In this document: positions 21,989 to 30,920 of the stretch, piece after piece | Layout of the letters: each line of letters opens with the position of its first letter | Numbering within the stretch: the first letter of the stretch is position 1 | Source: JAKQHY01 sp034429475 | GTDB taxonomy: Bacteria > Chloroflexota > Anaerolineae > B4-G1 > SLSP01 | Length of the DNA: 53,912 nt | Direction of reading: 5' to 3' | Assembly (NCBI GenBank): GCA_034429475.1 | Contig: DAOUGD010000278.1 | Span: forward strand, 1 to 53,912 | Translations under genes and position numbers: made by a program | The notes under the pieces: generated by a model | Told to the model about the DNA's origin: nothing | Databases searched by the model: none | What the model saw: the letters and a program-made list of their open reading frames with translations, nothing else

Positions 21989-23806
21989 ATGTCTTACGAA
22001 TTTGAAGAACAAGATTTCACGACGAAAGTGAACGGGCGGGTCGTCCTGCGGATTCTCAAGCAAGTCGTTCCGTACTGGCATTGGGTGTTAGGCTTCCTGA
22101 CGATGATTGCCATCACCTCTGTGCTGGATTCTTACTTCACCTATCTGAGCAAGCAGATCATTGATGATGGCATCGTGGCGGGCAACGCCGCGTTCTTGAA
22201 GCAGAAGTTGCTGGTGTACGGTGGCATTTCCGTCGTGCAGGCGGTGACGGTCTTCTGCTTCGTCTACCTGGCCGGCGTCTTGGGCGAGCGCGTGCAGTAC
22301 GACATGCGCCGCAAGCTGTTCAACCACCTGCAAGCACTGTCGTTCTCGTACTTCGACAAGACGCCGGTGGGCTGGATTATGTCGCGCGTCACGTCCGACG
22401 CCGAGCGGATCGCCGAGCTGGTGACGTGGGGCCTGGTGGACATCACCTGGTCGGCGCTCAATATCACCACCTCGCTGATCTTTATGGCGATCATCAACTG
22501 GAAGCTGGCGTTGATCGTGACCGCGGTCGTGCCGGTGATGCTGGCGGTCGCTATCTGGTTCAAGCAACTGATCCTGGTGCAGTTCCGCGAGGTGCGCAAA
22601 CTCAACTCGATGATCACGGGCGCGTACAACGAAAACATCTCCGGCGTGCGGGTGATCAAAGCGTTGGTGCGCGAGCATCAGAACGTGGCGGAGTTCGGCG
22701 AGAAGTCTTCGGCGATGTACCGGGCGGCGTACCGGGCGGCGTGGCTCTCGGCTCTGTTCCTGCCGGTCATTCAGATCATCGGCGCGGTGGCGATTGGCGC
22801 GGTGGTCTGGCGCGGCGGCTTGCAAGTGAAGGTACTCGGTCTGACCATCGGCGGCTTGCAGGCGTTCCTCTCCTACCTCACCTTTATGATGTGGCCGGTA
22901 CAGGATATGGCCCGCATCTATGCCGAAATGCAGCGCACGGTCGCCTCGGCGGAGCGGGTATTCTCCCTGATGGACGCGACGCCGGACGTGGTAGATCGCC
23001 CCGGTTCCGTAGCCCCCGGCTCTGTCAGCGGCGACGTGGCATTTGAGAACGTGACCTTCCGCTACAAAGAAGGTCAGGACGTGCTCAAGGACTTCAACCT
23101 GCGCGTCTACCCCGGCGAACACATCGCGTTAGTCGGGCCGACGGGCGGCGGCAAGTCCACCATCGTCAACCTGATCTGCCGCTTCTACGAGCCGAGCGAG
23201 GGGGTGCTGCGCATTGACGGGCGCGACTATACCGAGATGACGCAGCAAGCCATCCAGGGGCACATTGGGATGGTGTTGCAGACGCCGCACCTCTTCTCCG
23301 GCAGTGTCCGTGAGAACATCCGCTATGGCAAGCTGGATGCGACGGACGAAGAAATAGAAGCCGCCGCGAAGATCGCACACGCTCACGACTTCATCGCAGA
23401 ACTTGACAAAGGGTATGACGAAGACGTGGGTGAAGGCGGCAACCTGCTCTCGGTGGGGCAGAAGCAGTTGGTCAGCATCGCCCGCGCCGTGTTGGCGAAC
23501 CCTGACATCTTGATTCTGGACGAGGCGACCAGCTCGGTGGACACCCTCACCGAAGCGCGCATCCAGCAGGGGATGGACGCCGTGATGGAGGGGCGCACCA
23601 GCTTCGTCATCGCGCACCGCCTCTCCACCATCAAGCGCGCTGACCGCATCCTGGTCATCAAGGCGGGCCGCATCGAAGAGATCGGGACGCACCAGGAGCT
23701 GATCCGCCAGCGCGGGCACTACTACGACCTGTACACCCGCCAGTTCCGCCGTGAGCGCGAACAGGTGTATGGCGTCTACGGCGATTTGACGCCGACGGCG
23801 GCGTAA
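21989..23806 (+). CDS. ABC exporter, subunit 2 (TMD-NBD; canonical Walker B, altered signature)
   Basis: The protein has 605 residues with six TMs and an NBD. Motifs are VTFRYKEGQDVLKDFNLRV, Walker A GPTGGGKST, Q-loop VLQTPHLFSGSVRENIRYG, Walker B ILILDEATSSVD with catalytic Glu, and H-loop VIAHRLSTIKRAD. The signature reads LLSVGQKQL instead of LSGGQ, so the site formed with the Asp-type Walker B of subunit 1 is degenerate and the other site is canonical. This is the hallmark of a heterodimeric exporter with one active ATP site. GAGGGAAAGAAC precedes the ATG. A strong terminator follows. Confidence 0.94.
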   Translation: MSYEFEEQDFTTKVNGRVVLRILKQVVPYWHWVLGFLTMIAITSVLDSYFTYLSKQIIDDGIVAGNAAFLKQKLLVYGGISVVQAVTVFCFVYLAGVLGERVQYDMRRKLFNHLQALSFSYFDKTPVGWIMSRVTSDAERIAELVTWGLVDITWSALNITTSLIFMAIINWKLALIVTAVVPVMLAVAIWFKQLILVQFREVRKLNSMITGAYNENISGVRVIKALVREHQNVAEFGEKSSAMYRAAYRAAWLSALFLPVIQIIGAVAIGAVVWRGGLQVKVLGLTIGGLQAFLSYLTFMMWPVQDMARIYAEMQRTVASAERVFSLMDATPDVVDRPGSVAPGSVSGDVAFENVTFRYKEGQDVLKDFNLRVYPGEHIALVGPTGGGKSTIVNLICRFYEPSEGVLRIDGRDYTEMTQQAIQGHIGMVLQTPHLFSGSVRENIRYGKLDATDEEIEAAAKIAHAHDFIAELDKGYDEDVGEGGNLLSVGQKQLVSIARAVLANPDILILDEATSSVDTLTEARIQQGMDAVMEGRTSFVIAHRLSTIKRADRILVIKAGRIEEIGTHQELIRQRGHYYDLYTRQFRREREQVYGVYGDLTPTAA

Positions 23807-23824
23807 GTCTATCGCTCTAACCTC

Positions 23825-23859
23825 AGCGCGCCCCGGAAAACCGGGGCGCGCTGTTTTTT
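23825..23859 (+). terminator. Strong intrinsic terminator after the exporter pair
   Basis: AGCGCGCCCCGG (23825-23836) pairs perfectly with CCGGGGCGCGCT (23841-23852) around AAAA and is followed by G and six T residues. The convergent TPR gene ends within its T-run (stop at 23858-23860). Confidence 0.92.
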
Positions 23860-24937
23860 AGTGCAATGTTGGCGTCGGTTCGTCTCGCTGACTTACCAGC
23901 CAGGGGGTCCAGGTAGGTGTGGGGGTCTGGCATAGGATGGTCTGACTAATCATCGCGGTCAATTCAGGTTGCTGTTGGCTCAAACGGCGTATCAACGGCT
24001 CTGCGTTGACGCAACTGGCCGGATCGGCGCGACCCAGGTAAGCATACACAAGCCGCAGGTTCAGATCGTAGATCGGATCGTTGCTGGCGAGATACAGGCT
24101 GGTATCTCCCTGCGCAAACCGCGAGCCGGCGACTTCCAGCACCGTAATGGTTTCCGAGTAAGCGTGGCCGGCCAGATAGGCTTCTCCGAGTGTGTACCAG
24201 AGAACGGCCGGCGCGGCGGGATCGCTTTGCAATACGCTGAGTAGCGGCGGGATGGCCGAATCCGCATCGCCGAAGGCAATCAGCGCGGCGCTCTGGTAGT
24301 AGATGGACAGCGGGTCTTCGGGTGCAGTCTGGCTGTACAGGTACGCCAGCGCGCTGAGGTTGTCCGCGCCTTGCCCGGCGTTGTAGGTCTGCCGGGCGGC
24401 GTACCACCGGTCAGGGAACAGCGCCATCGCCAGCGCCGGATCGAGGCTCTGCGCGATCCCCCATGCCTGGTTAGCCTCCTTGAACTCGCTGCGGCGTGCG
24501 TAGGTCGCGCCGAGCAGTACCCAGGACATCGCGTCGTGGGCGTCGGTGCGCAGGGCCTGCCAGATGCGGCTTTCGGCAAAGTGCAGTTGGTCGCGGGCCA
24601 GCGCCAGCCGCGCGCCTTCGCGGGCTACCAGATGGCTCTGGGGGGCCATTTGATGCGCGGCATTCCAGGCCGCCTGCGCTGCGATGTAGTCGCGTTGGAC
24701 CAGGGCTTCGCGCATCGTCTGCACCGGCGTGCTCGCCAGATCCAGCGTGGGCGACGGTGTGCTCGTGGGAATCCGAGTGGGCAGACGATTCCAGGTTGGC
24801 GGAGGCCACAGGGTTGATGCCCTATCCGCCGGCGTGGTTGCGACCGGAAAGAACAGATTCGGCACAAACGTCAGCAGCAGCCCCAGGGCCAGGAGTCCTA
24901 TACTGACCAGCAAAGGCCGGGGGAGAGAAACTTTCAT
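23858..24937 (-). CDS. Membrane-anchored TPR protein
   Basis: The protein has about 359 residues from the ATG at 24937 (MKVSLPRPLLVSIGLLALGLLLTFVPNLFF), whose first bases overlap the upstream glycosyltransferase stop as ATGA. One N-terminal TM or signal anchor, then a TP-rich linker (PTRIPTSTPSPTLDLAST), then helical repeats: RDYIAAQAAWNAAHQMAPQ, RDQLHFAESRIWQALRTDAHDAMSWVLLGATYARRSEFKEANQAWGIAQSLDPALAMALFPDRW, and AVLWYTLGEAYLAGHAYSETITVLEVAG. These read as TPRs, so the protein likely scaffolds interactions outside the membrane. It is last in an operon with two glycosyltransferases and a FlgD-like lipoprotein, which suggests a role in envelope glycan assembly. Confidence 0.82.
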   Translation of the reverse strand: MKVSLPRPLLVSIGLLALGLLLTFVPNLFFPVATTPADRASTLWPPPTWNRLPTRIPTSTPSPTLDLASTPVQTMREALVQRDYIAAQAAWNAAHQMAPQSHLVAREGARLALARDQLHFAESRIWQALRTDAHDAMSWVLLGATYARRSEFKEANQAWGIAQSLDPALAMALFPDRWYAARQTYNAGQGADNLSALAYLYSQTAPEDPLSIYYQSAALIAFGDADSAIPPLLSVLQSDPAAPAVLWYTLGEAYLAGHAYSETITVLEVAGSRFAQGDTSLYLASNDPIYDLNLRLVYAYLGRADPASCVNAEPLIRRLSQQQPELTAMISQTILCQTPTPTWTPWLVSQRDEPTPTLH

Positions 24938-25683
24938 GTCTTGCGGCCCTGAGATTGGTAGGCGCGGTACACACGCTGATACTTCACCATCTCGTAGTAA
25001 GCCATCAGCCCTGAAAGGAGAACGCCGTAAACGCCATCCCGCCAGCCGTTCAAAGTCACGAATCGCCACCAGAAATGCGACAGCGCTTGCCGGTAGGGGC
25101 TGTAGAAGCGGGATTTTTCTCCTTTTTCCACCAACACCTTCACGTCATAGTCAATGTAGCGGCGTTGTTTTTTGAGAAAGTCTTGCAGCGTTTCGTAATT
25201 GTAGTGGATGAACGGCTCTTTCAGATGTCCCTCTGCGCCATCAAGAACGGCGACTTCGTGGACGGCGCGCTCGTAATGGGCGCGCCCCCGGCGCAGCAGC
25301 CGCAACTGATAATCCGGCCACCAGCCGGTCCCGCGCATCCGGTGCCCGAAGATGTAGTTGTGCCGGGGAATCCACCAGCCGACCTTGTCCTCGGTGGCAA
25401 TGACCTGGCGGATTTCCTGCGCCAGGGCGGGCGTGGCGCGTTCGTCGGCGTCCACAAAGAAAATCCAGTCGGCGGCGACGGCTTCCAGGGCGGCATTGCG
25501 CTGCTGCGCGTAATTTTCGAAGGGGTGCTGGAGGATGTCCGCGCCGGCCTGCCGGGCCAGTTCAACGGTGGCGTCGGTGCTGAAACTGTCAAACACTACG
25601 ACGCCGTCGGCCCACTTAACACTTTCAATACACGCCGCGATGTGTGTTGCTTCGTTTAACGTCAAAATGACAGCTTTGAGCAT
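24934..25683 (-). CDS. Family 2 glycosyltransferase (WaaE/KdtX-like)
   Basis: The protein has 249 residues, GT-A fold. Its motifs are MLKAVILTLNEATHIAACIESVKWADGVVVFDSFSTDATVELA (nucleotide-sugar site), ADWIFFVDADERAT (DxD region) and RHNYIFGHRMRGTGWWPDYQLRLLRRGRAHYERAVHE, then LKEPFIHYNYETLQDFLKKQRRYIDYD, all characteristic of the WaaE-like branch. It would transfer a sugar to a lipid- or polysaccharide-linked acceptor at the cytoplasmic face; donor unknown. It lies 10 bp after the second glycosyltransferase and overlaps the TPR gene by 4 bp. Confidence 0.92.
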   Translation of the reverse strand: MLKAVILTLNEATHIAACIESVKWADGVVVFDSFSTDATVELARQAGADILQHPFENYAQQRNAALEAVAADWIFFVDADERATPALAQEIRQVIATEDKVGWWIPRHNYIFGHRMRGTGWWPDYQLRLLRRGRAHYERAVHEVAVLDGAEGHLKEPFIHYNYETLQDFLKKQRRYIDYDVKVLVEKGEKSRFYSPYRQALSHFWWRFVTLNGWRDGVYGVLLSGLMAYYEMVKYQRVYRAYQSQGRKT

Positions 25684-25693
25684 AGCGTCCTCA

Positions 25694-26623
25694 TTATGTT
25701 GGCGATTGCCACGCCTGGATGATTTTGCGGTAGGCCTGTTCCCAGGCCGGCGATTCCGCCTTGCTTGCCCGTGTGGAAAAGGCCCGGCGCACGATATAAC
25801 TAGCCAGGGTGTAGGTCAACCGGCTGCGATGTTTGCGGTAGAGCCTGGCCCGGCTTTCCCAGAGATAGACGGTAGTTTCTGCTTTCGCCTGTCCCGTGCT
25901 GGCGCCGCCGACGTGAACGACTTTGGCCTCCGGTATCATCCAGGATTCCCACCCGGCTTTGCGCATTCGCCAGGCCCAGTCAATTTCCTCGCAGTACATG
26001 AAGAAGCCTTCGTCCAACATGCCGACCTGCCGCACGGCCGCCGTGCGCGCGAGCATCGCCGCGCCCAGCGGGTGGTCAATGCGGAAGGGCTGTCCGCGTG
26101 TGTACGCCGATGTCGGGTAGCGGCCATTCCAGCGGGTGTAGTAGAAGCGTTGCGGGAGCCAGCCAAAGTCGAAGAGCGGCTGCAATAAATCCGGGAAACG
26201 GAACGCGCCGGGCTGGTGCGATCCATCTGGATTGAGCAACTGCGGCCCGATCAATCCGGCGCGGGGATGGGCGTCCATAAAATCGAGCAAAGTCGTGAGC
26301 GCGCCGGGCTGAAGGACGGTGTCGGGGTTCAAAAGCCACAGAAAATCCGGCGCGGCGGCTTGCATCAGCCGTTCCATCATGCGATTATTGCCTCGCACAA
26401 AGCCCAAATTCTCAGGGCTGGCTACCAGTTTGACCCACGGATGGTGGGCGCGCACCATGTCCGGCGTCCCGTCGTGCGAGGCGTTATCTATGACCCAGAC
26501 GATGGTTTCGCTCTGATTGGCTCGCCCTAGCTCTTCGCGTAGTGATAACAGGCAAGCGTCCAGTAAATCTTTAACGTTCCAGGAAACAAGGATGACGCCC
26601 AGGCGGGTGGGGGAGGTCGCCAT
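25694..26623 (-). CDS. Family 2 glycosyltransferase (rhamnosyltransferase-like)
   Basis: The protein has 309 residues. GT2 motifs are RLGVILVSWNVKDLLDACLLSL, VWVIDNASHDGTPDMV, NLGFVRGNNRMM, DFLWLLNPDTVLQPGALTTLLDFMDAHPRAGLIGPQLL, GAAMLARTAAVRQVGMLDEGFFMYCEEIDWAWRMRKAGW and KVVHVGGAST. This pattern is typical of the WcaA/rhamnosyltransferase-like group that builds O-antigen-like or capsular chains. It starts 3 bp after the lipoprotein stop and is followed 10 bp later by another GT2 gene. Confidence 0.92.
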   Translation of the reverse strand: MATSPTRLGVILVSWNVKDLLDACLLSLREELGRANQSETIVWVIDNASHDGTPDMVRAHHPWVKLVASPENLGFVRGNNRMMERLMQAAAPDFLWLLNPDTVLQPGALTTLLDFMDAHPRAGLIGPQLLNPDGSHQPGAFRFPDLLQPLFDFGWLPQRFYYTRWNGRYPTSAYTRGQPFRIDHPLGAAMLARTAAVRQVGMLDEGFFMYCEEIDWAWRMRKAGWESWMIPEAKVVHVGGASTGQAKAETTVYLWESRARLYRKHRSRLTYTLASYIVRRAFSTRASKAESPAWEQAYRKIIQAWQSPT

Positions 26624-26626
26624 TGG

Positions 26627-27871
26627 CTACGGCTCGTAAATCCTGACGAAGACCGGGGCTACGCGGTTGTTGACGGCTGCGATCTCGACATCTTCGTGAA
26701 TCAGTCCCATCCAGTAATAGAGGGGATTGCGCGCTGGCATATCCACGACTTGTACGCATCCCGTCACGGTGGAGCGCGCTTCAGGCGGCAAGTACCAGTA
26801 TTCACCGATCTGCACCAGGTCTACGCCCGGCTGACCAATGCTCCACCGGAAAGGGTAGTTGCGCAGGCTGGTGTCGAAGTCCATGCCGACGCGGAAGACG
26901 CCGGATTCCTCCGCGCGATTGAAGGCGTTGAAGTTTTGATCGCTGCGGTAGGTCGTTCCGGCCCACGGCCCGGTGGTGCGCAGGGGAGTGGGGCTGTCAT
27001 TTTCAACGGTCAGGGTGAAACAGAGTGTCTCCGACAGAATCATGCTGGTCGCAACGGAGTATTCTACTTCCGCGTTGAGGATATAAGCGCGCGGCAGTCC
27101 GGCGTTGACGATTTCCAGGGTTTTGCTCACGATGACGTGCTGCCCCATCTTATCATACGCTTCGGCGTAGAGGGCGTAGACGCCGTCTTCTGGCGGCTCG
27201 CTGCCGGCGTCAATGCCGCCGTCCCAATCGTAGGGATGCAATCCGCGTGCGTTGGGGGTAACTTTCTCTTCGTCTTCTGGGATGTGGTGCTGGATGTTCT
27301 CTGCGTCCAGCAAGTACACGCGGGAACTTTCCACGTCTTTTTCCAAGAACAGATTGATTTGCACCCGGTCGTCAATCCCGTCTTGATTTGGGGAAAAGGT
27401 GGTGGGGGAGACGCTGAAGCCCCGAATCCCCGGCAACACTGTATCGGCATTTTGAATGGTCAACGTGCCGTTGACTGTGGCGCGTTCGTTCTCAGCCGTC
27501 TCTGCCTGGATTTCCCAGGTGTAGTCGCCATCGGGCAGCATCCGCTTGATGATGTTATAATCATAGGCTTCGCCCGGCAAGGTATAGCCTTCCACCACGC
27601 CGCCAAAATAGACGGTGTACGCTTTGTCGTGGAGGGGCAGCCGGGAAGGAGGACGGAACGTGTACTGAGTTCCGTTTTTGTCGTAGAGCGTAATGGAGAC
27701 GGTGGCGCTGCGGTTGAGCAGAAATTCTATTTTTGCCAGATCGGTATCTCCATCGGCGTTGGGGGTGATGATGGCCGGTTGGATGGAGACATCCTGCAAC
27801 AATGGTTTCTCGCCGCACGCGCTGAGCACAAGGGCGAGGAGTCCTAGTAAAACAACAATCCTACATTTCAT
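26627..27871 (-). CDS. Lipoprotein with FlgD-type Ig-like repeats
   Basis: The protein has 414 residues from the ATG at 27871 (GAGG 7 nt upstream). The signal MKCRIVVLLGLLALVLSAC ends in lipobox LSAC. Two FlgD/T9SS-like Ig motifs are visible: AIITPNADGDTDLAKIEFLLNRSATVSITLYDKNG, with DYTWEIQAE, and FSVSPTTFSPNQDGIDDRVQINLFLEKDVESSRVYLLD, with PYDWDGGIDAGSEPPEDGVYALYAEAYDKMGQ. The (S)PN(A/Q)DG(D/I)DD loop is the known calcium-binding-like turn of such domains. The C-terminal part is beta-rich and unassigned. It is the first gene of the envelope glycan operon and may be an extracellular scaffold. Confidence 0.85.
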   Translation of the reverse strand: MKCRIVVLLGLLALVLSACGEKPLLQDVSIQPAIITPNADGDTDLAKIEFLLNRSATVSITLYDKNGTQYTFRPPSRLPLHDKAYTVYFGGVVEGYTLPGEAYDYNIIKRMLPDGDYTWEIQAETAENERATVNGTLTIQNADTVLPGIRGFSVSPTTFSPNQDGIDDRVQINLFLEKDVESSRVYLLDAENIQHHIPEDEEKVTPNARGLHPYDWDGGIDAGSEPPEDGVYALYAEAYDKMGQHVIVSKTLEIVNAGLPRAYILNAEVEYSVATSMILSETLCFTLTVENDSPTPLRTTGPWAGTTYRSDQNFNAFNRAEESGVFRVGMDFDTSLRNYPFRWSIGQPGVDLVQIGEYWYLPPEARSTVTGCVQVVDMPARNPLYYWMGLIHEDVEIAAVNNRVAPVFVRIYEP

Positions 27872-27940
27872 GGTCAAACCTCGATTGGGGTGAGTGACTT
27901 GGCAAGTTTACCAGAGTAATGACAAATGGGCAAATGAGAT

Positions 27941-27968
27941 TTGCCTAATGCTTGCTCTCGGTTACAAT
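27941..27968 (+). promoter_or_regulatory. Sigma70-type promoter of the GH3-like gene
   Basis: -35 TTGCCT (27941-27946), 16-bp spacer, -10 TACAAT (27963-27968). The ATG is 18 nt downstream of the -10 box, after GGAGGAGA. Confidence 0.65.
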
Positions 27969-27986
27969 GAAACCGGAGGAGAACTG

Positions 27987-30920
27987 ATGCGCGCCCGTAT
28001 TTTATTACGCGGGATTATGGCGTGGCTGGTGTTGCTCTTGATAGTCCCCCCGGTAAGAGCGCAAGAACCGACGCATGATTCTGCTTTGTCCGATGCGGTA
28101 ACTGAACTGCTGTCCCAAATGCCCCCCGAAATGAAGGTGGGGCAATTGGTGCTGATCTCATTCCCTGGGACAGAGGTGGACAGCGATTCAGCTCTGGCGG
28201 CGTTGATTCGGGATTACGGGGTAGGCGGCGTTCTCCTCCGCCCCCAAAACGGCAATTTCGGTGCGACGCTGACGGCGCCTACCGATTTGATTTCGTTGAC
28301 CAATCAGCTCCAAACGTATGCCTCGGAAGCGGCGACTGCGTTCGCGGTTAAATCTGGAGAAGCGCAGTTAACCCCCTCTTACGTCCCGCTGTTTATTGCC
28401 ACGGAAACTACCGTTCAGGGTGTTCCCATCACCCATTTTATTTCTGGAACGTCCTCTTTGCCCACGTCCATGGCCCTGGGCGCGACGTGGGATCTCGCTC
28501 AGGCGACGGCGACCGGGCAGGTGTTAGGGCGAGAACTGACGGCCGTAGGCGTCAATTTGTTGCTAGGCCCGGATCTGGATGTGTTGTACACCCCACGCCC
28601 TGGCGACCTTTCTGACCTGGGAACCAACAGCTTTGGCGGCGATCCTTTTTGGGTTGGTGAAATGGGCCGCGCGTATATCGGCGGCTTGCGTGAGGGCAGC
28701 CAGGGCCGGCTGCTGATTGTGCCACGTCACTTGCCGGGGCTAGGCAGCGCCGATCGCGTTCTGGAAGAGGAAGTGCCAACCGTTCAGAAGACCCTGGAAG
28801 AGTTGAAGCAAATTGACCTGGCGCCTTTCTTTGCCGTCGCCAAAAATATCCCCGGCGCCGCTGCCGATGTGGCGGACGCTTTTCTCATCACCCATATCCG
28901 CTACCGTGGCTTCCAGGGGAACATCCGCCAGACCACCCGCCCGATCAGCCTGGATGCGCAAGCGTTACAATCTGTGACTAGTTTGGCAGAAATCTCTCCC
29001 TGGCGGCAGGGTGGGGGAGTGTTGGTGGCGGACAATTTAGGGATGCGTTCTATCCGGCGTTCCTATGACCCTCGCGGTCTCTCTTTTAACGCGCGCCTGA
29101 TAACGCAGGACGCCTTAAGCGCGGGCAACGATTTGTTGGTTCTGGATCGATTTTCCGCCGAGTCGGACTGGAACGGACATTTTGCCAATATTCGTGATAC
29201 GCTGGAGTTTTTGACGACGCTTTACAAGAGTGATCCTGCTTTTAAGACTCTGGTTGACAACGCTGTGGCGCGTCTACTGCGGATGAAGTTGCGGATTTAC
29301 CCCGATCTTTCCCTGGCTACGGTCCTCCATGACCCATTGGCGTTCGCTTCCGGCGAAAAATCCGATATTAACGCTCAAGTGGCGCCGCTGGCCCTGACGC
29401 GCATTTTTCCGCTTTCCAAAGACTTACTGCCCGAACCTCCTCAGGCTGGAGAATCTATTGTTATTTTTGTTCAGGAACAGTCGCTTCAATGGGGCGATGC
29501 CAATAATTCATTTCCATTGTTGTCTGCAGACACATGGCGTCAGACGTTGCTTCAATTTTATGGCTCTGAAGGCACCGGCATTGTTCAGAGCGAGTCTGTT
29601 CAGTCTTTCACTTTTGCGGACCTGGTGTTGGCGTTGGAAGCCCGGGCTGCACAGGCGCGGGCCACGCCCACGCCTGTGCCTTCCCCTACACCCGAAGTGA
29701 GTGTGCCTTTGACAGTAACGGCCACGCCGGTCGCCCCTCCTTCGCGAGCCTCACGTGTCCTGACGGCCTTAGAGAATGCCCGTTGGTTAGTCTTTGTGAC
29801 GACGGGTCTCAATCCCAAGGCTCCGGAATCGCAAGCGCTCAAACTCTTTCTGGCGCAGCAGACCATTCCGCCGGATACGCGCATCTTTGTTTTTTCTTTC
29901 GGCCCGCCTTACGAACTGGACAGCACCGAGATCAGCAAACTGGACGCTTACTATGCCTTATATTCTACGGGTCAGGCCTTTGTAGAAACCAGTGTGCGTA
30001 CGCTGTTTCGGAGTGTGTCTGCGGGGGGGGCTTCGCCTGTGGATGTGGCGGCCCTCAACTACTATATCCCCTTTCAGACGATGCCCGATGCCAACCAGCT
30101 TATTCCTTTGGATTTGGTGGACGCTTCCGGGAATCCGTTAACGTCAACTGAAAGTATCAAACTCAACGACTTGATCTACTTGCGGGCCGGCAAAATCCTG
30201 GATAAAAACGGCCATCCTGTGCCAGATGGCACGCCGGTGGAGTTTGTGCTTTCTTACCCCCAGGAAGGCACGAAACGCACCGTGACCGCAGTGACGCGGG
30301 GAGGGATTGCCGGCGTCCAGGTGACGTTGGATCGCGTAGGCTCGATGGCAATCACAGCCCAGTCGGAGCCTGCGCTTTCTTCCGTGCGTCTGGAATTGAC
30401 GATGCGTGAGGAGCAGGGCGTGGAAGTGGTTCCCATTACCCCCACGCCCACGCCTACCCCGACACCCACATTGACGCCTTCTCCGACAGCCACCCCCACG
30501 GCGACGCCCACGCCGTTGCCGCCGCAGGTGCATCGTCTCCCCGAACCGATCCGCTTGCCTTTGCTGAAACGGGGGCGCTTGCTGGGGTGGGGCTTTGGCA
30601 GTGTGGCGCTGGCTCTATTAGGCGGCTTCCTGTGGATGCGAAATCGTGGGCAAAGTGTGGTACGGGCGGTGCGCACCGGGTTGTGGGGGGCCGTAGGAAG
30701 TCTAACGGGTTACATTATCATCATGATTGGCTGCTGGGTGCGGCCAGGGTTGCGCTATAGTTTGATCGGTCGTGAGCACATTGTTGGCGGGCTGGCGTAT
30801 GTGATAGGCTTGCTGGCGATGGTTATTGGGAGCGTAGCCGCCTTCTTTGTCGCTCGCAGATATAGCGGAGAAAAGCGCGAGGCGTCCCAGGAGTCAGGGG
30901 GGCGTCAAGAGAAAAGCTAA
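27987..30920 (+). CDS. Exported, membrane-anchored GH3-like (beta-N-acetylhexosaminidase-type) protein
   Basis: The protein has about 977 residues from the ATG at 27987 (GGAGGAGA upstream). A signal peptide (ILLRGIMAWLVLLLIVPPVRAQ) leads to a GH3 N-terminal domain: MPPEMKVGQLVLISFPG, DYGVGGVLLRPQNG, ATWDLAQATATGQVLGRELTAVGVNLLLGPDLDVL. The usual KHFPGHG...DSH is replaced by PRHLPGLGSADR, so the general acid/base loop appears lost. The nucleophile region VLVADNLGM keeps Asp. A C-terminal GH3-like half (VFVTTGLNPKAPESQALKLFL), Ig-like domain, (TP)n linker and two TMs (GFGSVALALLGGFLWM; GYIIIMIGCWVRPGL... GLLAMVIGSVAAFFV) follow. It may cleave or only bind peptidoglycan-type sugars. Its end overlaps the convergent kinase by 27 bp. 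Confidence 0.87.
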   Translation: MRARILLRGIMAWLVLLLIVPPVRAQEPTHDSALSDAVTELLSQMPPEMKVGQLVLISFPGTEVDSDSALAALIRDYGVGGVLLRPQNGNFGATLTAPTDLISLTNQLQTYASEAATAFAVKSGEAQLTPSYVPLFIATETTVQGVPITHFISGTSSLPTSMALGATWDLAQATATGQVLGRELTAVGVNLLLGPDLDVLYTPRPGDLSDLGTNSFGGDPFWVGEMGRAYIGGLREGSQGRLLIVPRHLPGLGSADRVLEEEVPTVQKTLEELKQIDLAPFFAVAKNIPGAAADVADAFLITHIRYRGFQGNIRQTTRPISLDAQALQSVTSLAEISPWRQGGGVLVADNLGMRSIRRSYDPRGLSFNARLITQDALSAGNDLLVLDRFSAESDWNGHFANIRDTLEFLTTLYKSDPAFKTLVDNAVARLLRMKLRIYPDLSLATVLHDPLAFASGEKSDINAQVAPLALTRIFPLSKDLLPEPPQAGESIVIFVQEQSLQWGDANNSFPLLSADTWRQTLLQFYGSEGTGIVQSESVQSFTFADLVLALEARAAQARATPTPVPSPTPEVSVPLTVTATPVAPPSRASRVLTALENARWLVFVTTGLNPKAPESQALKLFLAQQTIPPDTRIFVFSFGPPYELDSTEISKLDAYYALYSTGQAFVETSVRTLFRSVSAGGASPVDVAALNYYIPFQTMPDANQLIPLDLVDASGNPLTSTESIKLNDLIYLRAGKILDKNGHPVPDGTPVEFVLSYPQEGTKRTVTAVTRGGIAGVQVTLDRVGSMAITAQSEPALSSVRLELTMREEQGVEVVPITPTPTPTPTPTLTPSPTATPTATPTPLPPQVHRLPEPIRLPLLKRGRLLGWGFGSVALALLGGFLWMRNRGQSVVRAVRTGLWGAVGSLTGYIIIMIGCWVRPGLRYSLIGREHIVGGLAYVIGLLAMVIGSVAAFFVARRYSGEKREASQESGGRQEKS

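Noticed and set aside
23129..23719. Long minus-strand frames opposite the ABC exporter and other GC-rich genes
   Set aside because: They are shadows of strongly conserved plus-strand genes, with no ribosome sites and no family motifs.
30450..30520. Repetitive CCCACGCC-type DNA in the GH3-like gene considered as an intragenic mobile repeat
   Set aside because: It simply encodes the Thr-Pro linker common in exported proteins.
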